A stretch of 32,287 bases of DNA from Pseudomonadota bacterium (GTDB lineage: Bacteria > Oederibacteriota > Muellerivitia > Muellerivitales > Muellerivitaceae). The position numbers and the translations under genes were made by a program. The stretch's first letter is position 1, and each line of letters starts with the position of its first letter. The stretch is taken from NCBI GenBank assembly GCA_021324075.1, contig JAJPJW010000226.1, positions 1 to 32,287 of the forward strand. Reading direction: 5' to 3'. The notes beneath the pieces are model-generated. The model saw nothing but the letters and a program-made list of their open reading frames with translations, ran no database searches and was not told the DNA's origin. Below are positions 1-7,480 of the stretch, in pieces.

Positions 1-1
1 C

Positions 2-394
2 CCCCCCGACCTTCCCGTGCCTTATGCCCAAGCGGTCACCGAGGGAATGGTCCACACGGCTTCCTACCAGCCGGTCAGCGCCTTCCCGATAAGCCCCAAC
101 ACGGCCTTGGACCGGAATGCCATCCGACCAAAATCTGGGGTGGCAAACGAGGAAGTTGTTAACATACGTTTTGTAGTTATCTCACCCGGTAATGTTGACA
201 TCAAGGTTTATACCTTGGATGGGACTTACGTAAAGGAACTGGTGAACCAGTATTATCCTCAGCCTGGAATTTATTGGACGAAGTGGGACGCAATGAACCG
301 ATTCGGCTCTATGGTGGCCTCGGGGGTTTACCTGATCACCACTGAATCCCCCGGTGGACACCAGGAATTCGAGAAAGTAGCGGTCATCAAGTAA
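2..394 (+). CDS. C-terminal part of a surface/secreted protein with a FlgD-type Ig-like domain (5' truncated)
   Basis: The reading frame is open to the window edge, so the gene starts upstream; the GTG at 17 is probably internal. The last 80 or so residues resemble the FlgD Ig-like fold: a strand with VDIKVYTLDG, a KEL turn, then G-I-Y-W-TKWDAMN, an ASGVYLI strand and a final EKVAVIK strand. In uncultured Gram-negative bacteria this module commonly closes large secreted or cell-surface proteins, where it may act as a sorting or anchoring tail. What the rest of the protein does cannot be seen. It ends 15 bases before the comF-like gene on the same strand, so the two may be co-transcribed. The family call is by motif resemblance only. 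Confidence 0.7.
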   Translation, partial: PPDLPVPYAQAVTEGMVHTASYQPVSAFPISPNTALDRNAIRPKSGVANEEVVNIRFVVISPGNVDIKVYTLDGTYVKELVNQYYPQPGIYWTKWDAMNRFGSMVASGVYLITTESPGGHQEFEKVAVIK

Positions 395-409
395 GGCGCG
401 GGAGCCCGG

Positions 410-1153
410 ATGCCCAAGTTTTTAAGCGGCTTAATGGGGAGCGTCTCGGACCTCTTTTTCCCCAAAATCTGCCAGGGATGCGGGGAAAGGTTTGAGACCG
501 GGCTTTCCAACATCCTCTGCCTTTCCTGTCTCAATTCCATCGCCGCCTATGAAGACCCGGTTTGCAGCCATTGTGGAATGTCCCTGCCGCCTGGGGCATT
601 TGAAGACGCAGTTTTATCAAGATGCCGTGACTGCGGGGATGGAAATTACCACCTGGACCAAGTCCGGGCCGTCGGCCCCTATGAAGGGCCGCTCCGGATC
701 GCCCACCATGGTTTTAAATTCGAGGGCATGGAGGCCCTGGGGGGGATTCTGGCGGACAAAATGGTCTTTTCCTCCCCTCCCGCCTTTTGGGAAGGGGTTG
801 AAACCCTGGTGCCTGTTCCCTTGAGCCCCGAAAGGGAGAGGGAGAGGGGATACAACCCGGCTGCCCTCCTGGCCTTTGAAATCTCACGGGCCAAGGGAAT
901 CCCTTGGCGGCTGTTGCTGAGGAAAACAAAGTCCACCCGACCCCAAATGTCGCTGACGCGGGAAGAGCGGCTGAAAAATCCAAAAGGCGTTTATTGTCCC
1001 GAGGAAGGCGCCAAGGTTCCATCCAAGCTGGTTTTGGTGGACGACGTCTTTACGACCGGCGCGACCCTGGAGGAATGCGCCAAATCCCTCAAGGAGGCCG
1101 GTGGAAGCTGGGTTGGCGCTGTTGTTTTGGGGAGGACACCGCGTTATTTTTAA
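410..1153 (+). CDS. comF: ComF family phosphoribosyltransferase-like protein
   Basis: This 247-residue protein has the ComF architecture. Four Cys pairs occupy the N-terminal third (C21/C24, C37/C40, C52/C55, C72/C75) and probably bind zinc. A type I phosphoribosyltransferase domain follows, with the PRPP-binding loop VLVDDVFTTGAT near residues 208-219. ComF proteins are linked to DNA uptake and natural transformation in several bacteria, but the phosphoribosyl substrate is not established. Length is typical. GGGAG lies about 5 bases before the ATG at 410. No other competence gene is in the window, so a competence role here is inference; the family assignment is firm. Confidence 0.9.
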   Translation: MPKFLSGLMGSVSDLFFPKICQGCGERFETGLSNILCLSCLNSIAAYEDPVCSHCGMSLPPGAFEDAVLSRCRDCGDGNYHLDQVRAVGPYEGPLRIAHHGFKFEGMEALGGILADKMVFSSPPAFWEGVETLVPVPLSPERERERGYNPAALLAFEISRAKGIPWRLLLRKTKSTRPQMSLTREERLKNPKGVYCPEEGAKVPSKLVLVDDVFTTGATLEECAKSLKEAGGSWVGAVVLGRTPRYF

Positions 1154-1199
1154 TTGTGGCCTGACCGGAAAGGCTGAACCTCGACAAACCATCCCGCTT

Positions 1200-1267
1200 T
1201 TTCCCCGGGTCGCTCCCGGGTGGTCCCAAACCGCCCGCATGGCCTTGCCATTGCGCCACTTGACCCC
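1200..1267 (-). other. Possible tRNA-Pro-like relic in the comF-gap intergenic region
   Basis: Read on the minus strand, this region holds a 12-base identity (GGTTTGGGACCA) to the anticodon arm of the tRNA-Pro at 29803. The match sits as a 7-base loop closed by CGGGCGG/CCACCCG with one mismatch. Upstream of it is a GCGCA block like that tRNA's D arm and a possible TGGC/GCCA stem. A CCCGGG-TCGCT-CCCGGG hairpin replaces a normal T arm, and no acceptor stem closes. It is not a functional tRNA. It could be a relic or chance similarity in GC-rich sequence. Confidence 0.25.
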
Positions 1268-1323
1268 TTAAACCCCTTATGCTAGCTTGACCGCTCTTAA
1301 ACCCAATCTTTTGGAGGATTTCC

Positions 1324-2328
1324 ATGGCAATCAAGGTCGGCATCAACGGTTTTGGCCGTATCGGGCGCAACGTCTACCGCGCCGCGATGGGGAACAAAAA
1401 CATCGAAATCGTCGCGGTCAACGACCTGACCGACGCGAAAACCCTGGCCCACCTTTTGAAGTACGATTCGGTGCTGGGCAATCTTCACGCGGACGTGAAA
1501 GCCGGCGAGAATTCGGTGATTGTTAATGGAAAAGAAATCAAGGTTTTCGCCCAAAGGGACCCGGCCCAAATCCCCTGGGCCAGCGTCGGGGCGGAATTCG
1601 TCGTGGAATCGACGGGCCATTTCACCGACAAGGCCAAAGCAGTCGCCCATTTGAAGGATTCGGTCAAGAAGGTCATCATTTCAGCGCCGGCCACGGGCGA
1701 AGACCTGACCATCGTCCTGGGGGTCAACGAAGACAAGTATGATCCGAAGAACCACCACGTGGTTTCCAACGCTTCCTGCACCACCAACTGCCTGGCGCCC
1801 TTCGCCAAGGTGCTGCATGACAAGTTCGGCATCGTGAAGGGAATGATGACCACCATCCACAGCTTCACCAACGACCAGGTCACGCTGGACTTTCCCCACA
1901 AGGACCTGCGCCGTGCCCGCGCCGCCAGCCTCAACATGATCCCGACCACGACCGGGGCCGCCAAGGCCATCGGCCTGGTCCTGCCCGAATTAAAAGGGAA
2001 GCTGGACGGACTTTCCATCCGCGTCCCCACGCCGGTCGTCTCGGTGGTGGACCTGGTGGCCGAGATCAGCAAGCCCGCGAGCAAGGACGACATCAACAAC
2101 GCCCTGCGGGAAGCGGCCAAAAGCGCCAAGTTGGACAAATACCTGGACGTCACGGACGAACCCCTCGTTTCGGCCGATTTCAAGGGCAACCCCCACTCTT
2201 CCATCGTGGACGCACTGTCGACCTACGTCATCGGGAATATGGTGAAGGTTCTTTCCTGGTATGACAACGAATGGGGTTATTCGAACCGGGTCGTGGACCT
2301 GATCGAGTACATGGCCTCCAAAGGTTAA
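1324..2328 (+). CDS. gap: Glyceraldehyde-3-phosphate dehydrogenase, type I
   Basis: The enzyme oxidatively phosphorylates glyceraldehyde-3-phosphate to 1,3-bisphosphoglycerate in the cytoplasm. At 334 residues it is full length. The Rossmann signature [10 protein letters not shown] is at residues 6-15. D34 in AVND suggests NAD rather than NADP as cofactor. The catalytic motif SNASCTTNC places the nucleophile at C152, and the C-terminal [12 protein letters not shown] block is intact. A strong ribosome site (GGAGG) precedes the ATG. It is the first gene of a same-strand series with nfeD, an SPFH gene, pgk and tpiA at gaps of 18-39 bases, consistent with one operon. No convincing promoter was found in the 170 bases upstream. 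Confidence 0.98.
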   Translation: MAIKVGINGFGRIGRNVYRAAMGNKNIEIVAVNDLTDAKTLAHLLKYDSVLGNLHADVKAGENSVIVNGKEIKVFAQRDPAQIPWASVGAEFVVESTGHFTDKAKAVAHLKDSVKKVIISAPATGEDLTIVLGVNEDKYDPKNHHVVSNASCTTNCLAPFAKVLHDKFGIVKGMMTTIHSFTNDQVTLDFPHKDLRRARAASLNMIPTTTGAAKAIGLVLPELKGKLDGLSIRVPTPVVSVVDLVAEISKPASKDDINNALREAAKSAKLDKYLDVTDEPLVSADFKGNPHSSIVDALSTYVIGNMVKVLSWYDNEWGYSNRVVDLIEYMASKG

Positions 2329-2351
2329 GCACCTATAAGTGAAGGATGTTT

Positions 2352-2777
2352 ATGCATCCAGTTGTCTGGTGGGTCGCGACGGCGGTTGTCTTCTTCATCC
2401 TGGAGCTGACAACCGCCTCCTTTTTCTTCCTCTGGATCGGGGTCGGCGCCCTTCTGACGGCCGTCGTGAGCTTTTTCGCCGATAAAAACTGGATTGAATA
2501 CCTCGTTTTCGCCCTTTCTTCCCTCCTCTTAGTCGCCTTGAGCCGCCGTTGGGCCCCCCGTTTGTCGGGAAAGACCCAAAGACCGGCCAACGTGGACGCC
2601 TTGGTCGGACAAACCGCCGTTATCACCAAAGTGGACTCCAACCTGCCTTCCCAGGGTTACGCGAAGGTGGATGGGGAAGCCTGGAAAGTGGAATCGGAAG
2701 ACCGGCAGCCGCTGACTTTGGGAGGTAAAACCCAAGTGATGGCGGTGCGGGGAAACGTTTTGGTTGTGAAAATTTAA
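2352..2777 (+). CDS. NfeD-like membrane protein with C-terminal OB-fold
   Basis: This 141-residue short-form NfeD protein has a hydrophobic N-terminal half, about residues 4-65, with two to four membrane helices. A soluble NfeD/OB-fold domain follows, containing LVGQTAVITKV, a G-YAKVDGE-W strand and a C-terminal VRGNVLVVKI strand. NfeD proteins pair with SPFH/stomatin proteins and are thought to help assemble or tether them in membrane microdomains. The next gene is such a partner. An ATG at 2346 is possible, but AAGG lies six bases before the ATG at 2352, so the latter is preferred. The gene lies 23 bases after gap. Confidence 0.88.
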   Translation: MHPVVWWVATAVVFFILELTTASFFFLWIGVGALLTAVVSFFADKNWIEYLVFALSSLLLVALSRRWAPRLSGKTQRPANVDALVGQTAVITKVDSNLPSQGYAKVDGEAWKVESEDRQPLTLGGKTQVMAVRGNVLVVKI

Positions 2778-2816
2778 ACTAACAATTATTTGACAGTTTT
2801 TGAAAGGAGTTTCCTT

Positions 2817-3743
2817 ATGGAAATAATCGCCGGGCCCGTTCTCATAATCCTCCTGGTTTTTGTCCTCATCTACGTTTCGCGCGCCATCCGAATTGTGCGG
2901 CCTTACGAAAAAGGCCTTATCGAAAGGGTGGGGAAATACTCCCGTACGGCCGATTCGGGGCTTACGGTCCTTTTCCCGCCTTTCGAAAACATGCGGAAAG
3001 TCGACATGCGGGAACGGTACATCAGCGTTCCGCCGCAAGAGGTCATCACGAAGGACAACGTGGTGGTCTCCGTCGACGCCTTGATCTATTTCCATATAAC
3101 GGATCCCTTCAAGGTCGTTTACAACGTCCAGTTCTTCGAGGGTTCGGCCACAAACTTGGCCCAAACCAACCTGCGCAATACCATCGGCGAATTGGACCTG
3201 GACCAGACCCTGAACAGCCGCGAACAAATCAACACCCGGATAAGGGAAATCCTCGACGAAGTCACGGACAAATGGGGCGTGAAGATTACCCGGGTGGAAA
3301 TCCAGAAGATCGACCCGCCGGTGGACATCGTCAGCGCCATGAGCGCCCAGATGAAGGCTGAGCGCACCAAGCGCGCCGCCATCATCGAGGCGGAAGGCAT
3401 CAAGCAGGCCGCCATCACGACGGCGGAAGGCCAGAAGCAGTCGGCGATTTTGAAGGCGGAAGGCGAGGCGGCGGCCATCGAGAGGGTCGCGACAGCCAAC
3501 AAATTCCAGAAAATCGCCCTGGCGGAGGGGGAAGGCCAGGCCATCCTGACGGTTTTCAAGGCCATGCACGACGGAAACCCAACCCAAGACCTTTTGGCGC
3601 TGAAGTACATGGAAATGCTGGCCAATGTGGCCGACGGCCAATCGACGAAGATCTTCCTGCCGCTAGAGGCTTCCGGAACACTGGGTGCCTTGAGCACGAT
3701 TGCGGAAGCTTTCAAAACGGACTTGAAGGCAAAAACCAAGTAA
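2817..3743 (+). CDS. SPFH/stomatin-like (QmcA-type) membrane scaffold protein
   Basis: The 308-residue protein has one N-terminal membrane helix at about residues 3-22, then the SPFH/PHB domain (VRPYEKGLIERVGKYS through VEIQKIDPP). A long Ala/Glu-rich helical region follows (KAERTKRAAIIEAEGIKQA), typical of flotillin/stomatin oligomerisation helices. Such proteins form ring- or cage-like assemblies on the membrane and modulate proteases or membrane order. Its partner NfeD lies directly upstream. AAAGGAG sits about ten bases before the ATG at 2817; an upstream in-frame TTG at 2790 lacks such support. Placement between gap and pgk is unusual. The family call is firm; the cellular target is unknown. 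Confidence 0.92.
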   Translation: MEIIAGPVLIILLVFVLIYVSRAIRIVRPYEKGLIERVGKYSRTADSGLTVLFPPFENMRKVDMRERYISVPPQEVITKDNVVVSVDALIYFHITDPFKVVYNVQFFEGSATNLAQTNLRNTIGELDLDQTLNSREQINTRIREILDEVTDKWGVKITRVEIQKIDPPVDIVSAMSAQMKAERTKRAAIIEAEGIKQAAITTAEGQKQSAILKAEGEAAAIERVATANKFQKIALAEGEGQAILTVFKAMHDGNPTQDLLALKYMEMLANVADGQSTKIFLPLEASGTLGALSTIAEAFKTDLKAKTK

Positions 3744-3773
3744 GGCTTTTTAAATTTTGGGAAAGGATCGGGA

Positions 3774-4979
3774 ATGGCTTCCTACAACAAACTGACGGTG
3801 GAGGATTTGAATCCGGCGGGCAAGAGGGTTTTGGTGCGGGTGGACTTCAACGTCCCGCTCGACGAAGCTTTGAAAATTACCGATGACACCCGCATCCGGG
3901 AATCCTTAAAGACCATTCAATACCTTTCGGATAAGGGCGGGAAAGTCGTCCTGTGTTCGCACCTGGGCCGTCCCAAAGGCGTGGATGAAAAGCTCCGTTT
4001 GAAGCCGGTTGCCGACCGCCTTTCCGAACTTTTGAAAAAAACGGTGAAGGCGCTGAAGGACTGCATCGGTCCTGAGGTTGAAAAAGAAGTTGCGGCCATG
4101 AACAACGGAGACGTTGTGCTCCTGGAAAACGTCCGGTTCCACGCTGAGGAAGAGAAGAACAACCCCGATTTCGCCAAGAAATTGGCGGCCTTGGCCGATA
4201 TCTACGTCAATGACGCTTTCGGCACGGCCCACCGGGCCCATGCTTCCACGGAAGGCGTGACGAAGTTTGTTTCCCAGTCCGCCGCCGGATTCCTCATGAT
4301 GAAAGAGATCAAGTACCTTGGCGGGGCCCTTTCGAATCCCGCCAAGCCCTTCGTGGCCATCATCGGGGGGTCCAAAATCTCCACGAAGATTGATCTCAGC
4401 CAGCACCTCATGAAAAGCGTTGACGTCCTGATCATCGGGGGCCGGACGGCCTATACCTTCCTGAAGGCGCGAAAGTTCGAGATCGGCAAGTCATTGGTGG
4501 AAAAGGACAAAATCGACCTGGCCAAGAAGTTGATGAGCCAGTCGATCGACACGGATGTGCCCCTTCTTTTGCCGATCGACCACGTGATCGCGGACAAGTT
4601 CGACGCAAAAGCCAACGTCAAGATCGTCCCCCGGGGCGGGATCCTTCCGGAATGGGAGGGGATGGATGTCGGGCCATCCACCGTCGAGAAATACGCCAAT
4701 TTCATCCGGACGGCCAAAACCATTTTTTGGAATGGGCCAGTCGGGGTATTTGAAATGGAGCCCTTCGCGAAAGGCACCTTCGCCATCGCCAAGTTGCTGG
4801 CGGAAGCTTCCGAAAAAGGGGCTACCACCATCGTGGGCGGCGGTGATTCGGTGGCCGCGGTGACCCAAATGGGTCTGGCCGCCAAAATGTCGCATATTTC
4901 AACCGGGGGCGGCGCGTCCCTGGAATTTATGGAAGGCAAGCAGCTGCCCGGCATTGTCGCTTTGACGGATAAAAAATAA
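3774..4979 (+). CDS. pgk: Phosphoglycerate kinase
   Basis: This enzyme transfers phosphate from 1,3-bisphosphoglycerate to ADP, giving 3-phosphoglycerate and ATP. The 401 residues carry the family signature RVDFNVPL near residue 22, a substrate-binding HLGRPKG segment, [10 protein letters not shown], and the nucleotide-binding C-terminal part with GPVGVFE and GGGDSVAAV. Length and motifs are normal. AAAGGA precedes the ATG. It lies 30 bases after the SPFH gene and 18 before tpiA, so it belongs to the same transcription unit as gap and tpiA. Confidence 0.98.
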   Translation: MASYNKLTVEDLNPAGKRVLVRVDFNVPLDEALKITDDTRIRESLKTIQYLSDKGGKVVLCSHLGRPKGVDEKLRLKPVADRLSELLKKTVKALKDCIGPEVEKEVAAMNNGDVVLLENVRFHAEEEKNNPDFAKKLAALADIYVNDAFGTAHRAHASTEGVTKFVSQSAAGFLMMKEIKYLGGALSNPAKPFVAIIGGSKISTKIDLSQHLMKSVDVLIIGGRTAYTFLKARKFEIGKSLVEKDKIDLAKKLMSQSIDTDVPLLLPIDHVIADKFDAKANVKIVPRGGILPEWEGMDVGPSTVEKYANFIRTAKTIFWNGPVGVFEMEPFAKGTFAIAKLLAEASEKGATTIVGGGDSVAAVTQMGLAAKMSHISTGGGASLEFMEGKQLPGIVALTDKK

Positions 4980-4997
4980 AACAACGAGAGGAATCGA

Positions 4998-5750
4998 ATG
5001 TCCCGCAAGCCCATTATCGCCGGCAATTGGAAGATGTATAAGACGGTGAAAGAGTCCGTGGATTTCGTCAAGCAACTGGAAGGGAAGCTCAAGGACGTGA
5101 CCGACAGGGAAATCTTGGTTTGCCCGACCGCCCTGGCCGCGGCCTCCGTCGTGGACGCCTTGAGGTTCACCAACATCCAGGTCGGCCTGCAGGATGCCCA
5201 TTGGGAAAATGAGGGGGCCTATACCGGCAACATCAGCCCCATCATGCTTAAGGACGCCGGAGTCCATTACATTATTTTGGGGCACTCCGAGAGGCGCCAA
5301 TATGACAACGACACCGACCACCGGATCAATGCCAAGCTTAAGAACGTGTTGCGCAGTGGTTTGAAGGCCATCGTTTGCGTCGGGGAAACCTTGTCGGAAA
5401 GGGAAAAGGGACAAACGGAGAAAGTGGTCGAAACGCAGGTGAACGGTTGCTTTGAGGGCATTGGACTGGGTGATTTGGCCGGTATTGTGATCGCCTATGA
5501 GCCGGTTTGGGCGATTGGAACGGGCAAAACCGCCACGCCCGAACAGGCGAACGAGGTCCACAGCTTTATCCGTAAACTGATTGGCAAGAAATACAATGCG
5601 GAAGCGTCCGAAAAGATCCGGATTCAATATGGCGGAAGCGTTAAGCCGGAAAATATCAAACAATTGATGGCCCAGCTTGACATTGACGGGGCCCTGGTCG
5701 GTGGTGCGAGCTTAAAGGTGGATTCCTTTACGGCTATCGTCAGGTTTTAA
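4998..5750 (+). CDS. tpiA: Triose-phosphate isomerase
   Basis: The enzyme interconverts dihydroxyacetone phosphate and glyceraldehyde-3-phosphate. The 250 residues carry all active-site elements: N10 and K12 in AGNWKMYK, H96 in ILGHSERR, E168 in the AYEPVWAIGTG loop, and the phosphate-gripping YGGSVKPEN and GALVGGASL segments. GAGAGGAA lies just upstream of the ATG. It is the last member of the glycolytic series. The next gene, secG, is 87 bases further on and may have its own promoter. Confidence 0.98.
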   Translation: MSRKPIIAGNWKMYKTVKESVDFVKQLEGKLKDVTDREILVCPTALAAASVVDALRFTNIQVGLQDAHWENEGAYTGNISPIMLKDAGVHYIILGHSERRQYDNDTDHRINAKLKNVLRSGLKAIVCVGETLSEREKGQTEKVVETQVNGCFEGIGLGDLAGIVIAYEPVWAIGTGKTATPEQANEVHSFIRKLIGKKYNAEASEKIRIQYGGSVKPENIKQLMAQLDIDGALVGGASLKVDSFTAIVRF

Positions 5751-5837
5751 GGAAAATAGGCCAGGTTTCAAAAGTTTTATTGGTAAATAAGTATAGGTTT
5801 CATTTAAAATAAACCACTTTCAAAACCGGGGAGTTCC

Positions 5838-6242
5838 ATGACTGTCATTGTTACCATTTTATTTGTTTTGAACGCCGTGCTGTTGATCGGGGTGGTCCTG
5901 GTCCAGCAGCCGAAAACCGCCGGCGGTTTGTTTTCCGGAACAGGCCAAAGCCTTTTAGGAACCAGTGGCAAAACCTTTTGGACCAAGTTCACCACCATCC
6001 TGGCGGGCACCTTCATGGTGCTTTGTCTTTTGATGTCCTTCATGCACCGTTTCGAGAAAGGGCCGGGTTCGGTAACCGACCTTCTCGATAAGCCACAACA
6101 GCAGGCGGCCCCTCCGGCCCAGGCCGCAGCTTCGACTTCCAGCCAGACTGCGCCAAATCCGCAAGTTCAGGTTAATCCGGCGCCCCCCAAAAATGGGCCG
6201 GCTAATTCGGCTCCTTCCGCTCCGGGAAATTCGAAGCCTTAA
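5838..6242 (+). CDS. secG: Preprotein translocase subunit SecG
   Basis: SecG is a small inner-membrane component of the SecYEG protein-export channel. Of its 134 residues, the first 75 match the family: a first membrane helix (VTILFVLNAVLLIGVVLVQQ), a cytoplasmic loop with the GGLFSGTGQSLLG signature, and a second helix ending near the CLLMSF segment. The remaining 55 residues are a low-complexity tail rich in Pro, Ala, Gln and Ser, an extension seen in many SecG proteins. GGGGAG lies about six bases before the ATG. An AT-rich stretch at 5780-5810 could hold a promoter, but -35/-10 spacing is poor. Confidence 0.93.
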   Translation: MTVIVTILFVLNAVLLIGVVLVQQPKTAGGLFSGTGQSLLGTSGKTFWTKFTTILAGTFMVLCLLMSFMHRFEKGPGSVTDLLDKPQQQAAPPAQAAASTSSQTAPNPQVQVNPAPPKNGPANSAPSAPGNSKP

Positions 6243-6250
6243 TTTAAGTC

Positions 6251-6280
6251 CGGGCACTGCCCGTAGAACAGAGGTATAAA
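6251..6280 (+). promoter_or_regulatory. Putative promoter region and inverted repeat before the first LacI-type gene
   Basis: A short inverted repeat CGGGC-ACT-GCCCG occupies 6251-6263, and a -10-like TATAAA occupies 6275-6280. The repeat falls where the -35 element would lie, a position suited to autorepression. There is no recognisable -35. The repeat could instead be a weak secG terminator stem, but no T-run follows it. Confidence 0.3.
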
Positions 6281-6286
6281 AACGTT

Positions 6287-7357
6287 ATGATCAGCGGCAG
6301 CAAGTCCAGGGCAACCCTTAAACAAATCGCAAAATATTGCGGCGTCTCCCACACGACCGTTTCCATGGTGATCAACCAAAACCCCCGGATTTCAGCCGAG
6401 ACCCGCGAAAAGGTCATGGCTGCCATCAAAAAATTCAATTACTACCCCAACGTCGCCGCCCGAAGCCTGGTCATGTCCCGTACCAATACGATCGGCATCT
6501 TTGGCACGATGTTCGACTCGCCTTATTACAATGAAATCATCCGCGGTATCGAGATGGAGTGCCGGCACGCCAATGTGGATTTGAAAATCTACAATTGCAA
6601 CGGCAGCCTGGAAGATTTCAATGATTTCTACGACCGGATCCTGGGGGAGCGCCGGATCGACGCGGTCATCGCCCTCTCCGTTCCCATGGAAGACGCGGTC
6701 TTGGAACGGTTCCAGACCGAGGAGTTGCCCCTGATCATCCTCCAGCCGGTTTCCATCGAAGGGCCGAACCACCTCTTGGAAAAGATCCCGACCCTGCACG
6801 CGGAAGACCGCAAGGGAATTTACAAGGCAGTCGGTTACCTTCTTTCTTTAGGCCACAAAAAGATCGGGTTCGTGAACGGTCCCGAGCATTTGAAGATATG
6901 CCAGGACCGTCTGGCGGGCTACCGGGATGCCTTAAGGGACAATAACATCCCCTACCAGGAACAAAATGTCGCCTATTCCCACGTGAGGCCCGATGCCTTC
7001 ACCATGGACGCCGGTTACCAATGTGGAAAGGAATTGCTGGAACAGATTCCCGACTTGACCGCGATCTGCTGTGTTTCGGATACCATGGCGATCGGGGTCA
7101 TCAAGGCGGTCCGACATAAGGGAAAGTCGGTGCCTGAGGATATTTCGATCGTGGGCTTTGACGATACTTACGTGGCCCGCTTGGCCGACCCCTCCTTGAC
7201 CACCCTTCACCAGCCGCTTTTGGAGATGGGAAAGGCCTCCGTCACTTTGGCCCATGCGATTTTAAATAAAAAGCCCGTCGAGTACCTTCACCGCGGCTTT
7301 GACGTGGAACTGATCATCCGCGAATCCACCGGCAGACCCCGTAAGCCCGTCAAGTAA
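6287..7357 (+). CDS. LacI/GalR family transcriptional regulator
   Basis: This 356-residue repressor-type protein has an N-terminal LacI helix-turn-helix and hinge (TLKQIAKYCGVSHTTVSMVI through YYPNVAARSL, about residues 10-60), followed by a periplasmic-binding-protein-like effector domain. Conserved landmarks of the latter include NTIGIFG, the IGFVNGP segment, SDTMAIGVIKAV and SIVGFDDTYVARLADPSLTT. The ligand is probably a sugar or nucleoside, but it cannot be read from the sequence. Neighbours (secG, lnt) give no regulon clue. TATAAA at 6275-6280 ends six bases before the ATG, so the transcript may be leaderless; alternatively GAGG at 6271-6274 is a distant ribosome site. Confidence 0.93.
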   Translation: MISGSKSRATLKQIAKYCGVSHTTVSMVINQNPRISAETREKVMAAIKKFNYYPNVAARSLVMSRTNTIGIFGTMFDSPYYNEIIRGIEMECRHANVDLKIYNCNGSLEDFNDFYDRILGERRIDAVIALSVPMEDAVLERFQTEELPLIILQPVSIEGPNHLLEKIPTLHAEDRKGIYKAVGYLLSLGHKKIGFVNGPEHLKICQDRLAGYRDALRDNNIPYQEQNVAYSHVRPDAFTMDAGYQCGKELLEQIPDLTAICCVSDTMAIGVIKAVRHKGKSVPEDISIVGFDDTYVARLADPSLTTLHQPLLEMGKASVTLAHAILNKKPVEYLHRGFDVELIIRESTGRPRKPVK

Positions 7358-7468
7358 CATCCTTTTACAATTACAAGAGCTGGATTTTGACCGGTTCGTT
7401 AAGCCGTAAACTACTCATTCGTATTTCCTGTTTTTTCTCATCTGTAATCCCGTGAAGATTTTCCCCTA

Positions 7469-7474
7469 TATAAT
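7469..7474 (+). promoter_or_regulatory. Putative -10 element of lnt, giving a leaderless transcript
   Basis: A perfect TATAAT ends six bases before the lnt ATG at 7481, so a start about seven bases downstream would coincide with the initiation codon. No ribosome-binding sequence is visible between the two. The -35 region is not recognisable, which lowers confidence. Confidence 0.4.
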
Positions 7475-7480
7475 GCACCG

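Noticed and set aside
2790-2795. A consensus TTGACA before the SPFH gene
   Set aside because: No -10 element lies at the right distance, and the sequence there is the ribosome site and start codon.
2529-3641. A 370-codon open frame on the minus strand
   Set aside because: It is antisense to nfeD and the SPFH gene, both well supported, and its residue composition is that of a shadow frame.
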